Source: Acanthosoma haemorrhoidale (lineage: Eukaryota; Arthropoda; Insecta; Hemiptera; Acanthosomatidae). Taken from it: 64,000 nt of DNA. The position numbers and the translations under genes are program-made. The stretch is from positions 40,189,754 to 40,253,753 of the forward strand of contig OV884011.1 of NCBI GenBank assembly GCA_930367205.1, read 5' to 3'. Positions within the stretch are counted from its first letter, which is position 1; each line of letters opens with the position of its first letter. The notes below the pieces were generated by a model. The model searched no databases. It had not been told where the DNA came from and worked only from the letters and a program-made list of their open reading frames with translations. Of the stretch, positions 46,501 to 60,800 are shown piece by piece.

Positions 46501-49500
46501 TGGCTAAACCCCAGGGTTGTCCTTTGTACCTGCCAAAGGCCTCTGGGCAGCTTATTTGGTCTTGACTATTTTTCCCATTTAAAACATTTCAGCAGGGAAA
46601 TTCCTTTTTTAAATTCACTCTAACAAATAATAATTTACTAATACAATTTAATAAAATTCATTACATTTCACCCAAATTAAAGCAAAAAATTTATCTAAAT
46701 TAAACCAACAAACCTAAATACACTTATCACCTAATATTAAGTTGATTTATAATAATATAAAAAACTAATAATATTAACATAATTTTTTCCTTTTGGAACA
46801 GACCACTTTACATAACTCTAATTTAATATTTTGAATTTTATAGAATTGTCTCAGTTCTATTTTGGTACATGAGGCAAATCTGTGAGATCTTATGAAGAGA
46901 TTTACTGTTGTACCTACGACTATCAGCTATTGTTTTCATGGGCATTTTCCATCTAGGACATCCTAGCCAGTCAAGCCAAGAATGTATCAACAGAACCTTT
47001 AAATTTTATTCATTTATGGTTTTCTTGTTTGAAATGCTAATTATTGGTCCAAATAATTTTAATATGTATTTCGATATTTCCAGGTGGAACTTATGGATGA
47101 CGATTATATGTATTCAGAAGTAAGTTTCTTTCATTTTTTCCCTATAAAGAAAAAGATGGACTCAACTTTAATCTAAGATCCATTTAGTTTATTTTTTTTT
47201 AATTTAAATGTACCAGAAAGTATTTTGAAGTCATATCATCTGCCAGTATCCAAAGTACAAGTCAAACTCAGGCATTGCTGTGTGTGGATCTCTTCTCATA
47301 GTTTGAAATAATTAATATGAGTCAAATGTTTCAACATTGTAGTTATTCTGTCAATATATTAGCTTTAAGAGCATAAATTGCTCATTGATATTAAGAAGTT
47401 GTTTTATCATTAGTTAAGACATGATGTTTTCTTTTTATTACAATAGTTCTTTAAGATGGTTTTGAGTCGGTGGTTTCTACCTACAAACGAGTCAACAGAG
47501 TTATAGCATAAAAAACAGAATATATTGGAATGTTTTTGTGAAAGCTTAATTTGTACTAGCAATTGACATCTTAGATCATCAGATGACATGTCACAACATG
47601 CTTTAACTTCATAAACCCCAGAAGTTGACACCCTTCATAAATATTAAAATCAAAATAATTTATTTGCACTTATTGTAATGAAATATTTATTTGGTCATCA
47701 TCAAAAATATGTTTAAAATTGTATCAGAAGAGGTAGTTGACAATTTTTTTTTTGGGTGGTAGACATTTTTTTTTGTGCTTGTTCCTCTTTCTCATTGTCA
47801 TTTCCTTTCTTTTTATCTACCTTTTTTTATTTTTCATCTTTTCTTGTGTTTTTATTTTTTTAATTTCTTGCCTATTTTGTTCATTTTCCTTTTATTTTTT
47901 TATGCTTCTTGTTGCTTAAAAGTTTTATTTTGATGATATTCAATCTATATGTCTGGTTTTACTTGTGAGATACTTTCTTGTTTGAAATTATCTTTTTTCT
48001 GCAGTCTTGGGCCAAAATGTTGATTTTTTTTTTAAAGGGCTTGGTACTCCCGTTGGTGCAGATGTCCTTGCTGCATTATCCTCCGTTGTTAGTTTCTTTG
48101 GTCACCAATGGAATTCCGGTAACGCGTTACGGTTCTTAAAGTACCCTTTAAGAAAAATTTACTCTCTTGCCTTATTACTGCAGTTTTTTTTGTAAAGAAC
48201 TGTTTGATTTAGGTAATTCTGAGGCTTGAATTCTGAAGTATTACCCAAAAAATCTACAAAAAGTGAGTTTCAAGTGCTGGTAAGTTATGTGAAACCTGAA
48301 AACTGAAATTAATAGTAAGTGGTTTGTAATAGGAAGAAATGAAGAAAAACATTAAGATACAAGACAATAATGAAGTATAATGCTGAAAAGTACTTGATTA
48401 AGGTGGGGTTGGCCAAGACAGGGACATTTTAGGTTAATAGCAATTTAATGGCTTCTTCTTAAAACTGGAAACAGTTGATAATTTCGAACTAGAGCTTATA
48501 CAGAATATGAAACTGTAGACTACTGAATTTTGTCATGAAACAAAACAGCTGACCCCACTGGGTTGAAAAAGAAAATTATTCAAAACGAAAATGTTGATGA
48601 AAGTCAGATAATGCTAGAACAAATTTTAGAGACAAAGGATGAGGTTGTTCAGGAAGTTGACTATTTAAAGCAATAGATGGTTATGATTGGTGGGATATGT
48701 GTCTTACCAAGTTGATATAATTAAATGTGAAGATATCTCTTATTTATTTTTGACCCCTGGGTAATATATCTGGATCTCCCACATATCCATAGTTTGAAAT
48801 AATGTAAATTAAAATGTGTCAATATGTTTCAACTTGGTAGTTATTCTGTCAATATATTATCTTAAAGAATGAAAATGTTCATTAATATAAAGAATTTGGT
48901 TCATCATTAACTAAGATATTATGTTTTCTTTTTATTACAAAAGTCCTTTAAAATGGTATCATAAGGTAGGTAGAATATATAGAATTATATATCCACAATG
49001 CACAAGCAAATGCTTGATGGCCCTGTGTAGCAGGATATGGCCCATACATCATTAAACTTGTAATATAATGTTTCTTATCTATGTTTGAAATAATCTTAAT
49101 ACATATTTATATGTTTTCAGGCAGAAGAAGATCAGCCAACAAGGCAGGATGGGCTTTTTTTAGTAGTAAGTTTCTTTCACTTTAAGTCCCTTCTTTCCCT
49201 AGTTTTGTTCATAAAGACTTAATCTAATCATTATTAACCTAGATATAGATAAAAATTGTGTTAGTTGAATATTAAACTGAGGTGTAATTATATTTTGTAC
49301 AATCATTTGATGCGCCAGTGGTCGAATAAAGGACAGAATTCCCTTAGCACTAAGATACTCATTACCGGATCCTGTTACCATTTGAACATATAGCCAGGTT
49401 TCCCGAACTAGTGCTTATCACGATAAAATTGGCTGAAAAAAGTGGATTTTAAGTAACAGGGTTGTTCCAATATATTGGATTTTAATGAGTTTGGCATGAA

Positions 49501-52500
49501 AAATTAAATAGAATTAACATTATAAAATAATCAGGATCTCTGGTTCAAAACTCAATAAAAATGAAAAATATGTTGTTACAATGCTCAAAGAGTTGGCTGA
49601 AATAAAGATTGCATAAGTTCATAAATTAGAATATGCCAATAATGTAAATTATTCAAAATAACATGGAGTAAAAATAATATATATAATACAATGTAAATAT
49701 AGTTTCAATTAAATTCCATGCTAGATTTCATTAAAAAAAAGGAATGGCATCTTCGTTAATAATCTAGATTAAATGGGCATAAATGAAATCATAAATTTAA
49801 TTATTTATGAAATTAATCAAAAAAATTATGCTTAGGTCAAATGCTATAAAAAAAAGTTATTTTAAATTTCATATCACAAAAAAAAAATTTATTTACATCA
49901 TAAATTACAACAAAATAAAATAATAATCGACTTTTGGATCCAGACTTGAATAAACAAAAAATTAAACCTTTCCTTAACCGACTGAACATATTATGTACAT
50001 GCACATTGTTTGATCTATTCTACACTAAACATTAATCAGTTCTTACACTTAATAAATTACATGTTTATGATCATCTAACTTCATTAATCCAGGTGGTATA
50101 GATACTGACCAAATGGTCCAAGAGTGTGACCATCAGCAAGAAGACACAGCAATGGAAGGATTCGACTCCAGTTAGGGGCCGGCAAATATCGCAATGTTCT
50201 TTGAGGAAACAATAGTTTTATGAAACATGTGGGAGATATTAATGTTAGAGACCGACTAACTCATAAACAACAACAGGACTTTTGTCTCTTATCTGCGTTG
50301 ATTCCTTCTGCTCTCTCTGGTGTTTAAAATCATAAAAAAAGCAGTCTCATAAAACCGTCTTTCTGTTTTTCTTTTAATTATTATTATTATTTTTATTAGT
50401 TTTAATAACAGTTAAATTATTTTTCCATGGAACAAAAAACAGAAAAATAAAATGATAAATGAATGAATTTGTTGTAATTGAATGAATAATTGTTCAGCTT
50501 ATAACATTATATCAGCATTTATAACTAAAATATGTGAAATTTTTATTATAAGCTGGTCAATTGTAAAGTTGTTATAGTACAAAATCTCCTTTGAAATATA
50601 AAAAAGTAAATAAATTTAACGTAACCCAAAACAGCAAATTTTTGGGGGTTGTATGTGTATCTAACAAATCAAATAATATTGAAGGATAATTTTTAGTTAC
50701 TTTTCTTCAATCTTTCTTGTAGAACGTTAAGTCACTTGGTACAGCTTGATTGATTTCTGGCTGTACAGATCTTTTGTTCGGAAAATGATTTCGCCAATCT
50801 TGAAAAACATTTGCAATAATAATTTAAAACTTAGGAATTTATATTTTTAGCTTTCAATTTACATAATGCATGTTAATTAAGTCTTTTGATAAACTGTATT
50901 TCTTGTTTTTATTTGTGGCACATGTACAAATAATTTTTTGGAACTTGTGACTCAGGAGCAAGTCATGCATAGCATGGCCTTTCCATGTTCACACATACCA
51001 TTTTTAATGAGTGTCCTTGCAACTTGTTTATGGTCATGGAAAAGACTAATCTGACTGAAAATTGCATCTGTTTAAACAGAAATGGCATATCTATCAGAAT
51101 TAGTGGTATTCTTGGACTAAGGATAGTTTTCCCACTAAGCTTTCTGTTAATATTTTTGCCTCGATTTGGCATAGTTCTCATTGCTATAATTTTGGTCTCA
51201 TTGCTTAGATTGTTTGGGTTATGTGATTGTAGAATAACTGGTTCCCAAACATAATACATAATACAAAACATGGACTTGGATCAATGTGTTACAGCTTGGT
51301 CTTTATTCTGGGGTTTAAAGAGTAATCACACAAACTTTGCTCCAGATCGCAACAACATTAAAGTTTTACCCATTTAAGTTAGGCATAATTTTAATACATA
51401 TTTAAGCATTTGGTGTACTCCGCCACTTAAACCAGATGAAAGTCCAGTAGAAGTCCAAGTACTTTCATGGAGCCCTCTCTGCTCCTGATTCCAAATCCAA
51501 ATGACAACTCCGTAGAAAACTCTCCCTCTATGACTCCTTTGGTGCTCCCTGCTCAGAGGTATTCCCAGTTTCACCTGATGGACTAAACTCATATTTTTTG
51601 TATGGCTCCTCAACCATTTCACCATCTCCCTCATCCTGTAGTTCTTGGGTGCCCTTATTCGATGGTAATGACTTATATTTTAACTATGTCTCTCCCACAG
51701 ACTTTAAAATCTCTGTAATGAGAGTCCGCAATAATGCTACTGGTTCTGAAGGTATTCCCGTTAAGTTAATAAAACTATGACTTCCAGTCATCCTGCCTGT
51801 TCTTCTCCATATATACAATTTTTGCTTTCAAAACTCAGTCTTCCCAACTTCTTCGAAAAAAGCTTTAGTCCAACTCTTAAAGAAACCTTCATTACCAAAC
51901 GACTTTCGCCCAATCTCCATGCTTTCTAACCTCTCCTAAACCTCTTGAAAGATTAGCTCAATCCCAAATTTCTTTCAGCAGTCCCAACTTCTCGATCCTT
52001 TCCAATCTGGTTTCTGACCCGGTTACTCCACACAATCTCTACTAGCTAATATCACTAGTGACTCTTATTCCATTATCCACAAAAATTAACAGTTTTAAAT
52101 CTATATTTCTCTTTTCCAAGTTAAAATCACAAATGTTCTCCAACCGCTCATAAATAGTTACTACTCCTAATCAACCCCTATCTCCTTCACCCTGTTATGT
52201 GATCCAAGCTGAGAGTGTCTTTTTTTAATTTTAGACTTAAGTAGCTAGGAAACGCATGTTTCATGTTTAATAATAATTATTAATGTATAAATTAATTTTT
52301 TTATAAAATAAAAAGTAGGTGATGGTTGTGAGAATTGAGCTCGTGAATTTAGAGTCAAAGACAGTGATCCTAGACCTCAGTAGACAGTAGCCACATTGCT
52401 GGAATTGCTTATTACTTGATGTTATCTATAATCCAGCAGAGGTAAGTGCAAGGCCCGCCCAATATGGCCGGCTTGTCTGTGTGATATTAAACTCACTGAA

Positions 52501-54792
52501 GGAGTATAGTAAGTGATTCACCTACTTATTGAGGACTCCCTCGTGAACAGCTCATGTAAGTTGTCTGTTGAAACAGTTTTAAAGCAGAAAAAAGGTTTAT
52601 AAACTGTAGTAACCGGTGTTAATATGGAGAGGTACAATGTTATCAAATAATGGCGCATGCACAAAACTTCATTATATTTAATTTTTATTATGATGTAATA
52701 GTTCCTTTTATTTGTCATCAGAAGATTAATGTTATTTTATGTTTTGCAGGGGGATCCAGAGCTGGCAGGAGATGGGGATTGTAGCATTTCTGTAGTAAGA
52801 TTCTTTAATTTTCTATTTATTGGACATAAGAAATGGGTGCTCCTTAATATGGCAGTCCACCCTTTCCTATTTTGGGTGCTAACTGTCCAAATTGTCTTTA
52901 TTAAACTAGGAAGAGATACTGAGTATGCTATATAATGAATCAAAAAATTAACTTCATTCTGGGACTATAGTCCTTTAAAAATTTAACATAAAGGAATACC
53001 AATGATAAACTGTCTATCCTAGAGACTTACTATAAGTATAATTAGAAAGTAAAGTAAAATACAGCAATGTAGAAACAAAATTAAAAATAAGCCATATGAA
53101 AAATGAAATCGGGAGCTAAATATAAATATAAATTAACGATACTAATACTGTTATTAGCCAAAGATACAAGATTTTTACAAGTGCAGGGCTCAAATCAAAG
53201 GCTTAAAACTGCAGTAAATGAATGGGGAGAGGCTGAAAAGAAAAGGAATAGGTATAAAATAAATGATTCTAAGAGTCCATGGAAAGGCGTAATGAACACC
53301 GTTTATATATTACCTACAATGTTGTTTTGGAGAAGGTGGGTTTATCTGACTACCTGAGAACAGTAATTAACAAAGATGAGAAGATTGGCCAAGAGTTAAT
53401 GAATAGGGTGAAAAAGGATAGTAGTGTATTTTACCAGATCTCCAACACAATTATTGTAAAGATGGTAACCCTGCAAAAATAATGTTGTTTAAAAATGTTT
53501 TCTTTCCCATGATTTTGTATGATAATGAAAGTTGGACAACTCTCAAAGTCATATTAGTAGGATCACAACAATCGAGTTGAGATAACTGGTAAGAATACTT
53601 AGTAAAACAAAAAGAGGCTCTGCAAAATGAGAGAATAGAGAGGAGCTGGAATAGAGAGTTTTAGACCAATCCCAGAGACACTGGAGGAGGGAGCACCAAC
53701 TAAAATGGTTTGTTCTTATTTGCCACATAAGAGATAATAGGAAGGCCACGTAGATATTCAAAGCCATACTATAGGAAGGAGACTACAGGGTAGGGTGGCC
53801 CAGAAAGCTATATAATGATTATATAGAAAGACTTGACTTAGCAAGAGGAGCTTCCATTGGTGAAATGAAACACTTGTGAGACACAGAAAAAGTTAGAAGA
53901 TAGGGACCAAGGATACACCTACACGTTTAGCAGCCCGTAAGAGGTAGACTTAGATGAGGAATAAACAGATTGACAGCCATTATAATTAAAGAATACTAAT
54001 ACAGTTATAAGCCTAAGATAAAAGATTTTGATGCAAGGTTCGAACAGTATCCGGTTAGGTACTCATAATAATAATACAAGTTGATTACAAATATTAATCA
54101 TTTTCAAGTAAAATACATTTTAAATGAAATTAAATATTTTGATAAACTCTGTTTTTTTCCAGAACCAGAGTGTCTGGCTGTTCCACCCAGAGGTCCCATT
54201 TTAACGTATAATGACATAAAAAATATTTCCATTTCCATATAACTTAATGAAGGGTTATTAATTACCAACTTGGTAGTGGAAAAAATGAATATTTTGATAT
54301 ATTAAGTTACTAAGTAAGTTTAAATTAATGGCCTCGAAGTCTAGATTAATAATGTGCGATTTTTCTTTTCTTTTCACTAACTATACTTACATTAAGTCAT
54401 TGAAAGTGACATTAAAACCATATTTGCAACTTGAACTCTTGATGTATGTAGAGGGGTCATATTTTAGGGGGTGATAGGTATGCCTTGATGTTGCTAAAAA
54501 TTAAAGCTAAAAATATGGTACATAATACTCATGGGGAGAAAATTACTTGAATTAATTGAACCTCATACCTTATAAATAAAATCAGAATAACATTGAAAAT
54601 TTGGATGTCAGGAATTGTCAAAAACTGATTCTGAATTTCAGCATTTAGCATTAAAAAAAATAGGGTTGAAATCTTGAGCTATATGACCATTGTGTAGAGG
54701 AGCTGAACCAGGTTGTGTGGAACAATTTTTGTCTTTTTTTGTGAAAGGATTTAAATTAGGAATCATTTAAACAAGTAAATTACTATATATAT

Positions 54793-54826
<34 letters not shown>

Positions 54827-57800
54827 TCTGAAAGTACATTAATAACTTCATTTTCTTATGTATAAACTAATATAATATGTATTATAATATATATTACAAG
54901 AAAAGAACCGAAAGTAATGATATTCACGTGGTCTTTAAGGCCTTCCGTGACAAAAAAAAAAAAAAAAAAATAAACTAATATGATTACCATCCTAATATTT
55001 ATTTAATGATGGTATCTTTAAATGTATTCATCTTTGATGTTAAATTGTTTTTACATAATATTTATACAATATAGATTAGTTTTGTAAAGCAATGATCTAC
55101 AGTTTTAATACAAATAATATACGATCATTCAAATTAGTTGATTCTTTAAAGCTAAATTATTGTTTTAATATTATTGAAAACCCTTTGTTCTTTGTTTTAA
55201 TTTGCTTGTTATTTTTATCAATTTAATTTTATTTAACCAGTTCTATTTAAGTTTATTCAGAAAGTTTTGTTTTATTTACTGCATGGAAAAGGTAACAAAA
55301 TGTAATTATATCTTTAATTATAAAGTTTCAGGAAATGGTTTTAAATATTTTCATTTGGGTTTAAATTTAGTTAGTTATTTTTCAATTTATTGTTTCTTTT
55401 TTATTAGCCAGGGGAGATATTTTTTATTTTACTATATTTTGATTTATGGAGGTTATGATCCTTGAATAAAGTTTTTTTTCTTCCTAAATTATTTTTATAT
55501 GAGAATTGTATTTATTTTATATATATGTATATCCACGATTTTCTTCTTCATTAACTTATTTTTTACTCGTTTGTTTTGAAACAGTTAGAGTAAAAGGGTG
55601 TTCATCTAACCTCATAAAGAATAAAAATTTATTTTATAATGTTTAAATGGTTTATATGTTAATATTATCTCAGGGTTCATTGTGGTCCTTGTAGCATAAT
55701 GTTACTATTTCAAATGTTTCATATTAACATAAATGGTTCAAGAGTTTTATATTGTTAAAAATAATAGTTACTAAAAATGTAACATTACTGACCTGTATAT
55801 TCTTCGAGTGGTTGATTGTCGTCTATGATCCGGTCTCAACATATTGCCTCTCTTCAATGTCTGGTTTTGTGGCTACTGGCCCATTTAACTGACAAAGATA
55901 CAAAGACAAAAGACTAACAGAATGAAGGCTACTCACTCCTAAATGCTCTGCTATTTAGAAGAGCAACCCCCGACTACAAGGTTTTCTCCAAGGGTCATTG
56001 TTTTTCCTAGGGTTATTTCATAATACCTGTCCTACTATAACTGTCTCCCAGTGTTTTTTCCCCAATACCTAAACAATACATATTCCATCAAACCAGATTT
56101 TTATTTTAAAATAAAACTTAATTTGACCATAAAATATCTTATATGATGTGAAATATATGAAAATTAATTAATTTTATTATGATATTTGCAGAGGGAGCTA
56201 AATCCTTCATCAGTGGAGTATCCCCTTTCAGAAGTAAGTTTGGTTCTTACATCGATCTATTTGAAATACCTGTTGTTAAATAATATTTACCCATACCATC
56301 AATTTGGTTGGTAGGCTTTTTTTGTTGTCAACTTTCAGTGCTGAAAGAGATGTTGAGTGTCTGTAGGAAGGTTGGTGGTTAATATTTCATGTTGAACCAT
56401 GGTTGAAGTATGATAATATTTGACCATGAGAAGTTGTTCCTATATTCTGCTGTTTGGTTTGGTTTTATTATTTATTATAATTATTTGTGAAATGCCAAAT
56501 ATTCCAATCATCCACATTTGGGTGGATTTTTTTGACAATTTATGAGAAGTTCCCAAGCTGTGGAAAGTGTAAAAACAAAAATTGTCAAATATCACAACAA
56601 AACGAAAAATGCAGGGTCAAAAATTTTAGTTCTTTATAAAAAAATTGACCCAAATGTGAAAATGCAGTCTCAGGAAAAGACTTACAAATATTAGAGCTTT
56701 TTACTAGAGGGGAACAGAAGAAAGTGGGAGGACAGGAACCGGAGCCAAAGAGTACCAAAGAGTACGAAATACCAAGCTGGGATTTCGAATCATTACATTT
56801 CCTGCATTGGGTTACTTTATATGCGAAACAGTCCTCAACTCAACAAAAATAGGCCAAGAAGGCCATAGAAGAAATTCTGATGTTGGGACAACTCAATTAC
56901 TTAGCCTCCGCTCTGTCTATAGTTCTTCCAATAATGCTCCCTCTACTTCACTCCCATTTCACCAACTTCATCTTCAGCCATCAAGATCCTCTGCACCTTT
57001 TATTCAACAATCCCTTTTCTCCTCACAATATGAAAATGGCATTGTTATTCCTGGACATGTTAAAGCAGGTATTATATCAATATGGAACAGTTACTATCAG
57101 ACAACTTTGTGTAAATAGGTTTGATAGGGTATTTTTATTTCCTAAGTAAATTGTAGCAGATACCTGAATATACTCCTTCCAAACTTTATTTATAACACTC
57201 CAAGTCTCAATGATAATTCTTTCAATACTATGGGGATAAGGGGATAAGAAATTTTAAATGCTCGAAGGGTTGCAGGCAGCTGTTCATTCACAGTGATAGC
57301 AATTCTCATGCTTGTGTCCTTATTTTCAGTAAATGGTTGCACTTATTAATTGCCAGGTATAGCTAATATTTCTTAAATTTAAATGAGAAAACTGGACACT
57401 TTTTTGATACCATTCCTATGACCAAACTTTTTTCTTTTTAACAGGACACACCCCAGAGTAATAATAATAATAAGAACTTTATTAGTACAATAGGCTGATT
57501 TTTTTTTAATAAGCAAGCATGACCATCTGTTAGAGGTCTAATTATAAATAAAATTTATAGGCCTCTTAGAGACCTTTTAATCCACTTTATCTTCAAGCCA
57601 TTTTTATGTAGATAATTCATGTTTGGGATTAGCCATAACATTTAAATCCAGATATCTCTGGGGGATTTCATTCCGGCAAAATCATGTCTAACTCTGTTTT
57701 AGAAAATGTTATGAAATAATATATTTATTGTGAGACTTAGTCCGCTAGGAATAACAAAAATAATTGTTATCAATTAATTAATTACTTGATATTATAACAA

Positions 57801-60800
57801 AAATATTTTTCAATAATTTTGAGTAGGTTATCAAATTAAAGATACAATTAACAATATGTAATATATGTTTTGTTTTTTAAATCATAATTACAAAAAGATA
57901 TTAAAACTGGCATTAACATAACATCATGTTTGCAACTTTAACTGAGCCAGTGGGTTTTTAGAGGCATGCTATTTTGTTTGGTAGTTTATGTATTGACTAT
58001 TTGATCCCTGATAAAAATTTGTAATATCCTATCCCCAATGGCCACACGCTACCACATACCTTCAATCTCTCACTCTTCTACTACTGTTAACTCAGATAGT
58101 TTATTAAAATTACTTGTAATTACAAAACTAACAGAAACTTAGACCAACATATAACAAATACTTGATTCCCATGTAACTCTTATTTATCTAGTCACTTTAT
58201 ATTTTCTAAAGGTTCGTGTTAATAAATAGAAGCATTCAAGAGATACTTATAACACTTAAATTATCGACGTATACGAGTATATGTTATAATAAGGTATATA
58301 TTATTACGTTCTTCTAATATATTAGTTTTATTGTTAATTTTAAATTTATTTTATTTACTATTTACTATTAGGTTCTATTAACAAAAATAAATCTGGCAAA
58401 AAGATGAATTTAATTACAAAAAAAACTTAAATTAATTATTTATAAATACTTGTTTACAATTTTGCTTCTTCTTCTTCTTTTATCCTCATCAATTATTTCC
58501 AAACCAAAACAATTCTTTTTCTTTTCTTGCAATGGCTCTTCTTGGTTCTGCCAAGTCCAATACCACTAACCAAAAGAAATTTTAAATTCTTTCTGACTCA
58601 CAATTTACAGCTAACATGTATCACAGGCCGATCCCAAAACCAGAGTCTAACTGTGTGTGTTCTCTCAGAACCACAACAACAACTAATTATAACTGGCTAA
58701 AACTTGAGAGTAATTTTGTGTGTGTTCATTATGATACAACAACTACTATACTCTTTTTTTTTTTTCATACACTCTCACTTGTTTTTATTTTGCCTTCATG
58801 ATAAGTTCGATTAAATATTATATAAAAACTCCACAATCTCTAATATCACAACAATATATATATATTTATTTATTTACACATCAATATTCAATATATGGAA
58901 ATTATTGACCCACCATATAACAACATTACATTTGATGTCTTGAAACATTAATATTAAATTATTTAGTTCATACTTTATAGTTATTTTTGTTGCTTATTAT
59001 ATTAGTAAAATGCCTCCAAAATAACTGGTAAGTCTTTTGTTTTTTTCCGCTATGAAATTAAATTATTATTAGTTTATTTTATTTTCATGATACTTGAGTA
59101 TTTTTCCTTTTGTAGAGGTTTCTTATAGCCTTCTTAGTAGCGGTTGGTGTGGTTTGAGGAAAATGAATTACAAAAGTTGTATTCAAATTTTCGGAACCAA
59201 AATGAAAACAGTCAAGGTAATTTTTTGTTTGGTTTGGTGAACATAGGTCATAAAATTGATGATCCGGCTTTGAGCAGATGACAGATAACCTTCTTTTTAC
59301 CAAAAAAGAATGCCCATGTTCAAGTGTGGACGAAGGCATTTAAAAATATTTTAGGAGTACCAAACAACTTGTTTACTCTGTAATTAAGAAAAAAACAAAG
59401 GGGAAGGGGTTTTATTCAAGTAATCAGGCTGGAAATCCTCAATCCTATAGCATGAAATAAATACCCTAAAGATGACAGACAGTTCATAAAGGCACTCATT
59501 TTATCATTTCCCCCTCCAACTGAAGAAAGCCACTATTTAAGGTACAAACCTTTAAAACAGTTTTTGAAACCAAATCTTAATACCCACAGGATGTATTATG
59601 CCTTAAGAAAGCACCCCTTCATCAAACATTAACTAGCGATTCTATCGAAGAGTTTTTTTTATATATTATTAAAATATTTATTTTTCATATATTTAAATTA
59701 TATATTTTTTATATAATTTATATTTTATTTTTAATCTTTATATTTAACTTTTACGTTATCTTAAGGTTCTATTAATAAAAATAGGACAATTCTGGCAAAA
59801 GGAATAATAGTTTATTTACACAAATTGATTTAAAATTAATATACAAATAGTTACGTATGCATATAAAATAATACTGTTAAAACTAGATTTAAAATTACCT
59901 TAATTATTAATCGCGATACTGGCAAGTGTTTCTTTGTGTTGTCGAGTGGTGCATTTTTCCTTTGTCTGATAAGTAGCGTGGTCCGGATCGTCTTCTATCT
60001 TGAGCGTCTCCGTTGCTTAGCGTGGGTTGCTACCTCGTGGTGGTCATGGTCTTCTCCGAAGGGCTGTCCGTGAAAGAGTGACCTTGTGGCCTCATGCCGG
60101 GTCAGACGCCAGTGACCTTTCGCTGCCATCTTGGTCTCTTGACCTCTTTGGTTGTTCAATCCTCTTTGTCTCATATATAATTACTTTTCTTGTTTGAAGT
60201 TATATAAATATTAATATTTATATTTAATTATTGATCTTTTTTTTATTATAAATATTTATGGTAGATACACACAACGAATAGTGTTTAAACATTCATGAAT
60301 CGTGGTACACAAGTCGTATATTGTTCATCAATGCTCACTTTTTTCGAGTTTATCTCAAACAAGATCAAAATTTACAACATTAAAATATCACAACAATATA
60401 TTCCCTAAACTTTCCTTCCTTCGCCCTCAAACTGACACTTGTTTAATGTGACATTTAATCTAATCTAATTTTAATTGCCATTAATCTAATGACAAATAAA
60501 ATCCACACAAATAGTAGTGAGGCCAGAAAAACTGCAGCTTATTTCCTAAAAAGACTTTCATCTCAGGAAAGCTATGCAGATTTTTAACCATGCTGATGTT
60601 TTTTCACACATGCCATCATCATTGTTTAAAAAGTGTTATTTATTCCCACACTTACACACTTGAATATATTTTATTCTCGAAAGCTGTCTAATTTTAACCT
60701 TGTATCCATATTGGAGATACTAGAAAAAGTTACATGTGCTTATGGCATGAGGCCATTGCCGATCATGGAGGAAATGAGATGGCCTCTTGTCTTCTAAAGG

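Noticed and set aside
47737..47919. Open frame of about 60 codons, almost all Phe/Leu/Ser
   Set aside because: Product of a T-rich tract; no start context, no neighbours, no domain.
50091..50160. AG acceptor-like TAATCCAG followed by GTGGTA
   Set aside because: The third codon in phase 0 is a stop and no donor follows.
54163..54192. 30-nt internal exon ending at GAG|GTCCCA
   Set aside because: The donor is poor; the same segment makes more sense as an alternative terminal exon, listed with low confidence.
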